IMG/VR virus record: IMGVR_UViG_3300031834_000022
Location: 1 to 32,499 of that record
Strand: one strand, 5' to 3'
DNA: 32,499 nt
From: a virus
Numbering within the stretch: position 1 is the first letter of the stretch; each line of letters opens with the position of its first letter. This document shows positions 22,527 to 31,400 of this stretch, one piece after another. The translations under genes and the position numbers were made by a program. Below the pieces are notes generated by a model. The model was not told where the DNA came from and did no database searches. It worked only from the letters and a program-made list of their open reading frames with translations.

Positions 22527-22836
22527 CGCGAAGGTTCTATACGACATAAACCAAAGGATAGACACTCTGACAAGAGCTCTAGGAATGGTCGACGGACAAG
22601 TAAAAGACGCCGTAAGAATGCTCGTCCAGGACGTTCAGAGAATCACCTTGCACCTGAATTTCGTCCTACAGATCGTCAGCGAAGGGAAAGAAAACGAAGA
22701 AATGAAGAAAAAGTTCGACGATTTCTCCGTAAAATACGTGGCCGATCAGAAGAAACAGATGGACGCGTTCATAACGGCCATGAAAGAAAAAGAAGAAGCA
22801 GAAGCCAAACAAGAAAAAGGACTGATAGTGACATGA
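22498..22836 (+). CDS. Coiled-coil hypothetical protein
   Basis: A 112-aa protein that is almost wholly helical. Heptad-like hydrophobic spacing runs through LYDINQRIDTLTRALGMVDG and VKDAVRMLVQDVQRITLHLN, with a Lys/Glu-rich end (KEKEEAEAKQEKG). A good AGGAG ribosome site lies inside the end of the primase gene. It overlaps the MazG-like gene by 4 bp (ATGA). Probably an oligomeric accessory protein; location between primase and nucleotide genes gives no firm role. Confidence 0.7.
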   Translation: MKTSQQAGIDAKVLYDINQRIDTLTRALGMVDGQVKDAVRMLVQDVQRITLHLNFVLQIVSEGKENEEMKKKFDDFSVKYVADQKKQMDAFITAMKEKEEAEAKQEKGLIVT

Positions 22837-23246
22837 TCAACCTAAGCGATGAAGAAAAAAAATCCATAACAGAACTATTGGAAAAAACAAACAAGGAAAT
22901 AGCAACCAATTATCTCCATGACGTCCAGGTGAGACTCAAGAAATGGCAAGAGAAAAACTTCAAACCGGAAGACACCTCTTACGAGTGGTGCTTTATCGGC
23001 GCCGTAGAGGAACTCGGCGAGATAGGACACATCCTTCTCAAGTCTAAACAGGGAATAAGAGAGTACCAGGACGGACTAACTCCTGAAGTTAAGGACAAGA
23101 TAGCCGACGGCGTGACAGACGCCATTGTGTTCTTACTCCAGATGAGTAGTCACCTTGGTGTAGAAGTAGCACCGTTCTTCTTCGAAGAAGTGGAACGGGT
23201 CATGGCTAGGGACTGGACAACCAAGAAAGAAAACGGAGTAAAATGA
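22833..23246 (+). CDS. MazG-like nucleotide pyrophosphohydrolase
   Basis: A 137-aa protein of the all-alpha NTP pyrophosphohydrolase type. The metal-binding motifs are AVEELGEIGH (E59, E60, E63) and KIADGVTDAIVFLL (D92, D96), spaced as in the MazG/dUTPase superfamily. Such enzymes hydrolyse (d)NTPs to monophosphates, or degrade alarmones, and are common in phages. It overlaps both neighbours by 4 bp and stands just before the ribonucleotide reductase, so a part in dNTP pool control is likely. The exact substrate cannot be told from sequence. Confidence 0.8.
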   Translation: MINLSDEEKKSITELLEKTNKEIATNYLHDVQVRLKKWQEKNFKPEDTSYEWCFIGAVEELGEIGHILLKSKQGIREYQDGLTPEVKDKIADGVTDAIVFLLQMSSHLGVEVAPFFFEEVERVMARDWTTKKENGVK

Positions 23247-25549
23247 TGACAGAACTTGACCTTTCTCGTGCTGAACGACTGTTTGATTTCAACAAGGAAA
23301 TCTTTCAGGAAAAATATGCAGTGAGGGATAACGAGATGAAACCCTCCGAAACGGAAGTCTCTCAGGCGTTCAAGAGGGTCTCCGGCGTTCTCGCAAAAAA
23401 GTTCGTGGAAAGCATCAAGGACAAAGAACTGTACGATTACACGGAAGAGTCCATAGAAGAGACGTTCTACAAGATGCTCTCCGAGAGGAGAGGAATGCTC
23501 GCCGGAAGACCCCTCCTGGCCATAGGGAACAAGGAAACCAACGTCACGGCACTCAACTGTTTCGTCCTGCCAGTCATAGATGACTCCATAGAAGGAATCT
23601 ACGAGACCATCAAGCAGGCGGCAAAAGTACAACAGGCCGGAGGTGGAGTAGGCTTTAACTTCAGCAAGATCAGGCCAAGAGGAGCGTTCGTGAAGGGAGT
23701 GAAGGCGGCGGCGTCCGGACCCATCTCGTTCATGAGGTCTTTTGACTCCATGGTAGCCACGATCGCGTCCGCTGGCAACAGAAGAGGAGCGGCCATAGCC
23801 ATCCTGGACGTGAACCACCCCGACATCATGGAATTCATCACGGCGAAGAAGAGCAACAAGGACCTGACCAACTTCAACATCTCCATAGGGGTCACGAAAG
23901 AGTTCATAGACGCCCTCAAAACCGACGGAGAGATAGAACTAAAACACGGCACGACCGTTTACGGAAAGATCAGAGCCAAAGAGATCTTCGAAAAATTCGT
24001 GGATAACACCTACGATTACAACGAACCTGGGATCTTGTTCAAGGACAGAGTGAACGAGTACAGCAACTCCTGGTACTTTCAAAAGATAGAAGCAACCAAC
24101 CCGTGCGGAGAAATAACCCTCCCTGATTACGGCTGTTGTGACCTTGGGATGGTCGTTCTGCCGACCTTCGTAAAGAGTCCATTTGTCAACAAAGAAGTCG
24201 ACATAGAAAGACTGAGACAGACGGTCCACGACATGGTGTGGATGCTCGACGCCGTGTTGGACGAGACGAATTATCCCCTGAAACAAACCGAGAAAGTCTC
24301 CATGCAAGACAGGAGAATAGGCGTAGGAGTCACCGGACTGGGTGACATGTTAGCCATGTTGAAGATCAAATACGATTCGGAAGAGGCCATAGGGTTTGTT
24401 GACGCGCTCATGCAGACAATAAGAAACTCCGCCTACGAAGCTTCCGTAGAACTTTCTCAGATGAAAGGACCGTTTCCAAAGTTTGACAAGGAAAAATTCT
24501 TACAGGGAAAATTCGTACAGACCCTTCCTGACGCCATAAAGAGAGGAATAGAAGAACATGGGATAAGAAACGTTGCCATGTTAACCTGTCAACCTGCAGG
24601 AACAATTTCATTACTTCTGAATAACGTGTCGTCTGGCATAGAACCAATATTCTCTTTAATCCAAAATAGAAGAATGAGGGATGAATTCGGTAACTTGACC
24701 AGAAAATCGGAACTCCGTAACTACGCCTTTAATATGTTCAAGTCCCTCGGTTTTGAAAAGATGTACGGAGAAAGACCGGACTTCTTTCAAACTACAAGAG
24801 ACGTATCCCTTGACGGTCACTTAAAAATGCAGAACAAGATACAACAGTACATAGACAACAGCATCTCAAAGACCATTAATTTCCCAGAAACAACAAGTAA
24901 GGAAAATTATCGTCATTTCATGAAAGAGGTCTTTACAGGAAATTACTACATAAAAGGAATGACTGTGTTCCGCGAAGGAACAATAGCTTCTATTCTAACG
25001 GACGTTGACGAAAGACCGAAAACCAAAGAGGCCCTCCACAAGATGAAGGCCTACAAGTACCAGATCTTCAGAAGGTCGAATAGGCCAAGCATCCACACGA
25101 TCATAACCTTCAAAGAGAACGAGATCAGAGAAATGTTCCTGAGCTGTAAGGACCTGGAGTACTTCAAACAGCTCCTTCCAATAGCTCGCTTATTGTCCAT
25201 GATGTTCACCAGGGAGAAGAACCTACAGAACATCCTAGAACTCTTGAAAGAACTAGAAGACATGAACTACATAGAAGAGAACTACTACGAAATGAGGGAC
25301 AACAAAGTATACAAACAGAAAGAAACGTTTATATATAATAACAGAGAGTACGATAACATTTTAGCAGCCGTAAAGGACTGTATATGGGACACCCTGACAG
25401 AACTTGGACTGATCAAAGTAAAAGAAGAAGTGGAACCGCACGGTGTAAAAACAGAAGTGTGTTCTAAATGTAATACATCCATGGTAAAGGAAGGAAAATG
25501 TTACGTCTGTCCTCACTGTGGAAATTCACTAGGAACATGTGCCCTATGA
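23243..25549 (+). CDS. nrdJ: Class II (adenosylcobalamin-dependent) ribonucleotide reductase
   Basis: A 768-aa protein of the NrdJ type. Signature segments are in order: ALNCFVLPV with C106, GGGVGFNFSKIRPRG (133-147), ASGPISFM (157-164), NFNISIG (210-216), and NPCGE (286-290) with the radical Cys288 and Glu290, followed by a redox Cys at 298 or 299. MLTCQPAGTISLLLNNVSSGIEP follows further on. The last 30 residues hold a zinc ribbon with C740, C743, C753, C756, C759 and a final C766, typical of B12-dependent reductases and of the thioredoxin-accessible tail. It reduces ribonucleotides using vitamin B12, with or without oxygen, and needs no small subunit. No nrdB or nrdD partner is present, which agrees with class II. 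Confidence 0.9.
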   Translation: MMTELDLSRAERLFDFNKEIFQEKYAVRDNEMKPSETEVSQAFKRVSGVLAKKFVESIKDKELYDYTEESIEETFYKMLSERRGMLAGRPLLAIGNKETNVTALNCFVLPVIDDSIEGIYETIKQAAKVQQAGGGVGFNFSKIRPRGAFVKGVKAAASGPISFMRSFDSMVATIASAGNRRGAAIAILDVNHPDIMEFITAKKSNKDLTNFNISIGVTKEFIDALKTDGEIELKHGTTVYGKIRAKEIFEKFVDNTYDYNEPGILFKDRVNEYSNSWYFQKIEATNPCGEITLPDYGCCDLGMVVLPTFVKSPFVNKEVDIERLRQTVHDMVWMLDAVLDETNYPLKQTEKVSMQDRRIGVGVTGLGDMLAMLKIKYDSEEAIGFVDALMQTIRNSAYEASVELSQMKGPFPKFDKEKFLQGKFVQTLPDAIKRGIEEHGIRNVAMLTCQPAGTISLLLNNVSSGIEPIFSLIQNRRMRDEFGNLTRKSELRNYAFNMFKSLGFEKMYGERPDFFQTTRDVSLDGHLKMQNKIQQYIDNSISKTINFPETTSKENYRHFMKEVFTGNYYIKGMTVFREGTIASILTDVDERPKTKEALHKMKAYKYQIFRRSNRPSIHTIITFKENEIREMFLSCKDLEYFKQLLPIARLLSMMFTREKNLQNILELLKELEDMNYIEENYYEMRDNKVYKQKETFIYNNREYDNILAAVKDCIWDTLTELGLIKVKEEVEPHGVKTEVCSKCNTSMVKEGKCYVCPHCGNSLGTCAL

Positions 25550-25567
25550 AAGTAAGGAAAGAACTTA

Positions 25568-26674
25568 ATGCCTAATGCGGACAAAATAAAGTCCCTGATT
25601 CCAATGAATGAAATTGAGCAGGGTGCTCAACAACAGATATACGACAACGCAAACATTCCGTTTGTGAAGACTATCGCTGTCATGCCTGACTGTCACCAGG
25701 GCTACGATTTGCCCATTGGCGCTGTGGCACTAGTAGAAGATCACATTTCTCCGTCATACGTTGGCTACGACATCGGTTGCGGGATGATTTGCTATGAAAT
25801 CCCACAGAGCGACATCAACGGATTCAATCAGGCTGATCGAGTTGAAGTGTTCAACTTGATCAAGGAGAAGATCCCTGTTGGGTTTACTGAACACGACAAT
25901 CCTTATCCTGAACAGTTTCGGTCTCAGTCTAACGATAAGGAGTTAACCGACAAGGTGAACGCGAAGACTGCTAAGCAGCATGGCACTCTCGGTGGCGGAA
26001 ATCACTTCATTGAAATTGGCTATAATGCCAAGGGAACTGTTTTCATCACTATTCACTCTGGGTCTCGACGTCCAGGGTGGGAGATCGCTCAGTGGTACAT
26101 GAATGAGGCGAAAAAGGATAATCAGCTTTACCACAAGTTCTTCGAGTTGTATTCTGATCTTGGTCGTGCCTATTTGGCGGACATGAACTTTGCTTTGAAG
26201 TTTGCGCTTGATAATCGTAAGAACATGCTGAAGGAGGTTGTAAAGATCATGGTTGGGCACAATGCTACACTGTTCAACTATATCAATGAAAATCACAATC
26301 ATGCTACCGTTCTTGATAATGGTGATGTGCTTCACCGCAAGGGCGCTACTCCTGCCCGGTTACATGAGCTCGGTGTAATCCCAGGCTCGATGCTTTCAGG
26401 CGTGTACATTACTGAAGGATTGGGCAATATGGAGTACCTCAACTCGGCTTCACACGGGGCTGGCCGTAAGATGTCCCGAGGTGCTGCTAAAAAGAACATT
26501 ACGTTAGATACGTTCAAAACACAGATGGATGGGATACTCGCCAATGTGAACGAAACGACTCTGGACGAGGCTCCCGATGCTTACAAGGATTTGGAGTATG
26601 TAATGAACGCACAGAAGGGCGTGGTTGTAAATGTCGTGGATTTTATCACGCCAATCATAAACGTGAAAGGATAA
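25568..26674 (+). CDS. rtcB: RtcB RNA ligase
   Basis: A 368-aa protein of the RtcB family, slightly shorter than E. coli RtcB (408 aa). Conserved segments are MPDCHQGYDLPIGAV (residues 39-53), GYDIGCGM with metal ligands D68 and C71 (66-73), GTLGGGNHF (139-147), HSGSR (163-167), LHRKGATPA (255-263) and SASHGAGRKMSR with the nucleotidylated His296. It joins 2',3'-cyclic-phosphate or 3'-phosphate RNA ends to 5'-OH ends using GTP and Mn2+, as in tRNA repair. All ten Arg codons are CGN, none AGA/AGG, unlike the neighbouring phage genes, and the flanks are tight (18 bp and 3 bp). This suggests recent acquisition. An AAGGAAAG ribosome site precedes the ATG. Confidence 0.93.
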   Translation: MPNADKIKSLIPMNEIEQGAQQQIYDNANIPFVKTIAVMPDCHQGYDLPIGAVALVEDHISPSYVGYDIGCGMICYEIPQSDINGFNQADRVEVFNLIKEKIPVGFTEHDNPYPEQFRSQSNDKELTDKVNAKTAKQHGTLGGGNHFIEIGYNAKGTVFITIHSGSRRPGWEIAQWYMNEAKKDNQLYHKFFELYSDLGRAYLADMNFALKFALDNRKNMLKEVVKIMVGHNATLFNYINENHNHATVLDNGDVLHRKGATPARLHELGVIPGSMLSGVYITEGLGNMEYLNSASHGAGRKMSRGAAKKNITLDTFKTQMDGILANVNETTLDEAPDAYKDLEYVMNAQKGVVVNVVDFITPIINVKG

Positions 26675-26677
26675 ATT

Positions 26678-27154
26678 ATGAGAAAAACAGTTGTTGCGCT
26701 CTTAGTTCTTTCAATCGTAGCATTTTCAGTCTGTATTTCACACGCTTGGTTTGTTGGCGATGATCCTGATCGTTTCTACAAGCAAAGTACTACCGAAGAC
26801 GGTAACATACTTTATCTCGACAAAGCGTCCGTTCGTCACTACAAAGATAACATAACTGAATATGTTGGCATTGTTGAACTCAATAGTTCTAGCGATTTAT
26901 TTAAAGAAGCTTGCAAAGTGGTTCCTAGCACTCACGCGCCTCTATATATTGCTACTGCGTTTCGAATCGATTGTACTAAGGCGATGTTTCAGGCAGGCAA
27001 AATGTTAGTATTAGGATTTGAAAAGACTGATCCAGAGTTTCAACTTAGAAGGCTTTGGGCTGTTGACACGGAGGAATATGGCGACTGGATGCCTCTTAAG
27101 GGCGGTGTCATAGAACCAGGTGCGAAAACAGTTCTCTGCGGACCATCATTCTAA
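26678..27154 (+). CDS. Exported protein of unknown function, Adhesin E-like (signal peptide)
   Basis: A 158-aa protein. The first 23 residues form a Sec signal peptide: MRK, a hydrophobic core (VVALLVLSIVAFSV) and the cleavage site SHA before Trp24. The mature part is small and beta-rich with two Cys pairs probable (C79, C99 and C154 visible) and the end CGPSF. YKQSTTEDGNILYLDKASV recalls the surface-adhesin E-type domain (strand, then tyrosine-Asp-x-x-Ser), but this is a weak likeness. It starts three bases after rtcB, with AAAGGAT upstream. Its mixed CGN and AGA Arg codons also differ from the replication genes. A cargo (moron) gene acting in the host envelope, for example in superinfection exclusion, is possible. 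Confidence 0.65.
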   Translation: MRKTVVALLVLSIVAFSVCISHAWFVGDDPDRFYKQSTTEDGNILYLDKASVRHYKDNITEYVGIVELNSSSDLFKEACKVVPSTHAPLYIATAFRIDCTKAMFQAGKMLVLGFEKTDPEFQLRRLWAVDTEEYGDWMPLKGGVIEPGAKTVLCGPSF

Positions 27155-27163
27155 GGAGACAAA

Positions 27164-27352
27164 ATGAAAATAATCTTTGAGTTCGACATTGAACCGGAGT
27201 TTGAAGACATGGTGGTGAACATAGCGGATGAAATAGAGACCATCGTGGACGAAATAGTAGTCTGCGGAGATTCGACAGTGGAGAACGAAAACCACGGACG
27301 ACAGATGTTAGGGGACTGCATCTCTAGTTGGAAATACGAAGTGGAGAGTTAA
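27164..27352 (+). CDS. Small acidic hypothetical protein
   Basis: A 62-aa protein with about one third acidic residues (FEFDIEPEFEDMVVNIADEI, IETIVDEIVV). A strong AAGGAGA ribosome site lies before the ATG. It ends one base before the GTG start of the dCMP deaminase, whose ribosome site (GGAGAG) lies in the last codons of this gene. The acidity could mean DNA mimicry or a protein-binding role, but nothing proves this. Confidence 0.65.
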   Translation: MKIIFEFDIEPEFEDMVVNIADEIETIVDEIVVCGDSTVENENHGRQMLGDCISSWKYEVES

Positions 27353-27353
27353 A

Positions 27354-27878
27354 GTGAAATACATAAACATGTTGATGCCCTTAAGTGGCCTGATCACTCC
27401 TAAGGACGTCACGACACACGATATTTATCTCAACCTGGCGTTCATGTTGGCGAAGAAATCCACTTGCAGAAGAGGGTACGCCGGGTGTGTTATAACCAGA
27501 AACGGCAGAATCATCGGCACAGGATACAACGGAAGTCCTCCAGGAGCCCTTGAATGCCTGGATTCAATAACGTGCAGACAAAAAGACTCGGTCATCAACG
27601 TAGTCGGAGAAGAACCCTATACGGTGCAGACGGATGGTTGTTTTGATTCCATTCATTCCGAAGCGAATGCCATCGGGTTCTGTGCAAAAAACGGAATAGC
27701 AACTGACGGTTGCGTTGTTTACATTACTAAGGAACCGTGCAAATCCTGCGCTCAACTACTAGTTTCGTCAGGGGTAAAAACAGTGTACTATGTAGAAGAA
27801 TACAGAAACCACGACGGTCTCGTATACCTAAAGTCAAACGGGATAGAGACCATTAAGGCGGAGGCATGCTCTCGATAA
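27354..27878 (+). CDS. Deoxycytidylate (dCMP) deaminase
   Basis: A 174-aa zinc deaminase. The active site is HSEAN (His101, Glu103) with PCKSC (Cys129, Cys132) as the other zinc ligands. TCRRGYAGCVITRNGRIIGT and GYNGSPPG are typical of the phage T4/ComEB dCMP deaminase family. It converts dCMP to dUMP for thymidylate synthesis. The start is GTG, five bases after GGAGAG; an ATG five codons later is less well spaced. It overlaps the kinase-like gene by 13 bp. The product dUMP needs a thymidylate synthase, not found in this window. Confidence 0.87.
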   Translation: MKYINMLMPLSGLITPKDVTTHDIYLNLAFMLAKKSTCRRGYAGCVITRNGRIIGTGYNGSPPGALECLDSITCRQKDSVINVVGEEPYTVQTDGCFDSIHSEANAIGFCAKNGIATDGCVVYITKEPCKSCAQLLVSSGVKTVYYVEEYRNHDGLVYLKSNGIETIKAEACSR

Positions 27879-28498
27879 TCGAAGGCGCGAACTACGTAGG
27901 CAAGACGACCACGCTAGACATCCTTAAGAAGAAGAAGTCCATCATCATGTTTTACCATCCGAGATTCAATGATGCGCAGCATTTCGCTTTCAATTATAAT
28001 GTGGCGGGCACCATCATATATCCTCATAATATTCACGTCCCTCGTGATGTTGTCTATCAGATCTCTCATATGACTTGTCTCAAGTACCTCATTTCAGTTA
28101 AAGATAAAAAAATTCTCCTAGACAGATGCTTCTTGTCAGAAATGGTGTATAATGAGCTATATGACAAACAAATTTATAACGAATTCGTCAGCGTCCTTAA
28201 GAATAATTTCGAGTACAAAATCTTTTTCTTAACCGTAAACACAGACGAAGCTTTAAAAAATAGAATCATAAAACGCTTAAAAGATGATGCAACAAAAACA
28301 TACGGTATAAGAAACTCAGGTGGTTTTATGCCAGAGCCTGAAACGATTGCAGAAAAGATGAAAGCACAAAGAACAATCGAAGGAAAATACCAAAGATTTA
28401 TAGATGAACTTGATCTAAATACTGTCTATATTGACACATCCAATAAGACTAAGAAGGAAGTAGCAGACATCATCTACAAAGAAACGTTTAAGAAGTAA
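27866..28498 (+). CDS. Deoxynucleoside monophosphate (thymidylate) kinase-like protein
   Basis: A 210-aa P-loop kinase. Walker A is GANYVGKT (residues 7-14). DRCFLSEMVY (86-95) matches the DR(Y/F)-x-x-S substrate-binding motif of thymidylate and related kinases. RIIKRLKDDATKTYG near 132-146 is a basic, lid-like stretch. It is likely to phosphorylate dTMP or another dNMP, next to dCMP deaminase and ribonucleotide reductase. Codon use is mixed and the middle part more AT-rich than the neighbours, which may point to separate origin. The ATG follows GGAGGC closely, so coupling with the upstream gene probably matters. Substrate is not certain. Confidence 0.72.
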   Translation: MLSIIEGANYVGKTTTLDILKKKKSIIMFYHPRFNDAQHFAFNYNVAGTIIYPHNIHVPRDVVYQISHMTCLKYLISVKDKKILLDRCFLSEMVYNELYDKQIYNEFVSVLKNNFEYKIFFLTVNTDEALKNRIIKRLKDDATKTYGIRNSGGFMPEPETIAEKMKAQRTIEGKYQRFIDELDLNTVYIDTSNKTKKEVADIIYKETFKK

Positions 28499-31400
28499 TG
28501 TCCTCAGAGTATCCCTTCATTTCGTTTCACAACCATAACGAATTTTCTATGCGTGACGGAATGGGTTCTGTCGACGAACATGTCCAATGGGCAGTCGAAC
28601 ATGACGTACCGGCATGTTCTTTGACAAACCATGGCAACATCAGCTGTTACTTCAGGCAGTACGAGGCGTGCAAGAAAGCCGGAATCAAACCGATATTTGG
28701 AGCGGAACTGTACATCATCCCTGACAGAAAACTGCTGATGCCGTGGATAGGTTCCGACGAAGACAACGCCGTTGAGATGAGAAAAAAATTCTCTTCACCA
28801 AGGAACCACATTCTCGTTCTGGCACAGACCTACCAGGGTCTCAAGAACATATTTAAGATCACGTCAGAAGCCTACATGAACTCGTTCTACAAGTTCCCGC
28901 TGATAGATTTTAACCTTCTTGCGGAAAATAAGGAAGGAATCATCGTTTCTACTGCATGTGCCGGAGGAGAACTTCCAAGGTTCCTTTCCTCAGGAGAAAA
29001 AGTAAGGGCGGACAGTTTTGTCAAGAAGTACAAGGAGACGTTTGGCGAGAACTTTTACATAGAACTTATGTCGATAAACTATGGCGTCCAGTTCGAATTG
29101 AATCCGAAACTCTACGACATAGCCAAAGAACACGGCGTTAAGACCATTCTCACCTCCGACGCTCATTACCTGTACCCAGAGGACCAAAAGTTACACGAAG
29201 CCATTCTCATGCTCCAGTCCAAGAAGACGTATACGAAAGAAGAAGACAAAGAAGAAGGAGAAGAGAGCGGAGAAATAGAGAACGAAGAGACCGAAGAGAA
29301 ATTCTGGGAGTTCTCTGTCAACGACCTATACCTGAAGACACGAGAAGACATAATGAACGCTTCTTACAACTCTGACTGTAAAGAAATCATGGAGGAATGC
29401 ATCAAGAACAACTACGAACTATTCCTTAGGATAGACAACATAGAACTGGACACCTCCATCAAGCTTCCCAAGCTCTTTGAGAACAGCGATAAGATATTGT
29501 ACCGGAAAGTTGCCGACGCCCTGGTAGCCAAAGGCCTCAGCAAAAACCCGGTGTACAAGCAGAGGTGCCGCCAAGAATACGACACTATCGTAAAACTTGG
29601 TTTTGTAGACTACATCCTCATATTGGAAGACTTATACTCTTGGGTGACAAAAACATACGGTAAGTACGCAGCCGGTCCAGGAAGAGGTTCATCCGCAGGA
29701 AGTCTAGTGAATTACCTATTGGGGATAACAGACATAGACCCAATCAAGTTCGAACTAATGTTTGAAAGGTTCATCGACGAAGGAAGAGGAGACCTTCCAG
29801 ACGTTGACATGGACTTCGAGCCAAAAGTAAAAGACGCCGTCAAGGAGTACCTGACCGAGAAATACGGAAGGTCAAAGGTTGCGTCCATCGGTACCTACCT
29901 CGTCTCAAAGGTAAAGACGGCCATCAAGGACTCCGCCAAGATGTACAACGTGGATTTTCAGGAGTCAAACTCGCTCACCGCCGGCCTTCCCCATTTCCTC
30001 AGAGGAGAAGAGGGAAGGAAGATGACCATAGACGACCTTTCTTACGAGGAACTGTGTACCATGTTCCCGAAAGTACAGGACTTCCTCGATAAGTACCCGG
30101 ATGTTAAGAGGCTGTTCAAGAGGATAAAGAACTCCCTAAAATCAACAGGAATGCACGCCGCCGGTCTCGTGGTGTCCTCGGTCGACCTGAGCGAATGGAT
30201 ACCGCTCGTGAGAGCGTCAAAGAACATAGTCACTGCCAACACGGAAGGCGGTGACTACCACGAACTGTCCGCACAAGGTTTCGTTAAATTTGACGTTCTT
30301 GGTCTAAACAACCTTCAGGTCGTGACCGATACCATGGACCTGATAAAGAAAAGACACGGTATTGACATAAACTGGGACGACGTGCCGTACGAAGCCCCTG
30401 AGGTCTACGAACTTGCCAAGAGAACGGACACTGCCGGAATCTTTCAGTTCGAGAGCAAACTTGCAAACCAAACCATGGCAATGATACAGCCTGACACATT
30501 TGACGACCTGTCGGCCATCAACGCCCTTATCCGCCCTGGTCCTCTTGAGATGGGAATGCACAGGGAGTTTGCCAAAAGAAAAAGAGACGGCAAATGGGAC
30601 ATCCACGACTCGTACAAACACATCCTGAGCAAAACGTACGGCGTTCTAACGTACCAGGAACAATTCATGAGGTGTTTCGTAGAACTTGGCGAATTTACCG
30701 CAATAGAAGTGAATAAAGTCAGAAAGGACCTGTCAAAGAAAGAAGCGTCTAAAAAATTCGAAGACATGAGAATAGACAGAGTCATGTCTTGGAAAGATAA
30801 GTTTGTAAACAACGCAATGAAGAGAATGCCTGAAGAAGAAGTCCTGAGACTGTGGGACCTCATATTCAGTTTCTCCAAGTACGCCTTCAACAAGGCACAC
30901 AGTGACGCCTACACAATCACTTCGTTTAGAGAATTCTGGATGAAAGCCCACTATGGATTAGAGTTCTACTGTTCTCTATTGAACAACACATCCAGATCGA
31001 AAGAAGACAAGTACGGTTCCTCTACTGTAGGAAAGTACATCTCACACATCATGACAAATCCGGTCTACTACTACGAAGAAGAAAGGTTCAAGACAAGAAG
31101 AGACGTGAAGGTTCTACAGGTCGACGTGAATAAGTCCAATACGAACTTTGAAATAGAAGACGACAACAACCTGCGTTTCGGACTGTCCCTCATAAAAGGA
31201 ATATCCGAAGAGGCCGCAAAGGCCATCATGGAACTCAGACCGTTCACCTCCATTGACGACCTGATAAGCTCAGAGAACAAATACGTCAAGAACAAGAGAG
31301 TCATCATGGCACTCATCCTTTCCGGAGCTCTTGACTCCATCTCTGAAGGAAAGAATAGGTCCGATATGTATAACTACTTCGTTAAAAAGAGAAAGTACAA

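Noticed and set aside
23150-23818. A 222-codon minus-strand open frame opposite the ribonucleotide reductase gene
   Set aside because: It runs against a clearly conserved gene and its product is rich in residues expected from the reverse complement; no promoter or ribosome site.
27866-28498. Polynucleotide kinase partner of RtcB
   Set aside because: The P-loop protein has the DR-x-x-S motif of nucleotide kinases and adjoins dCMP deaminase; nothing in it points to RNA end repair.
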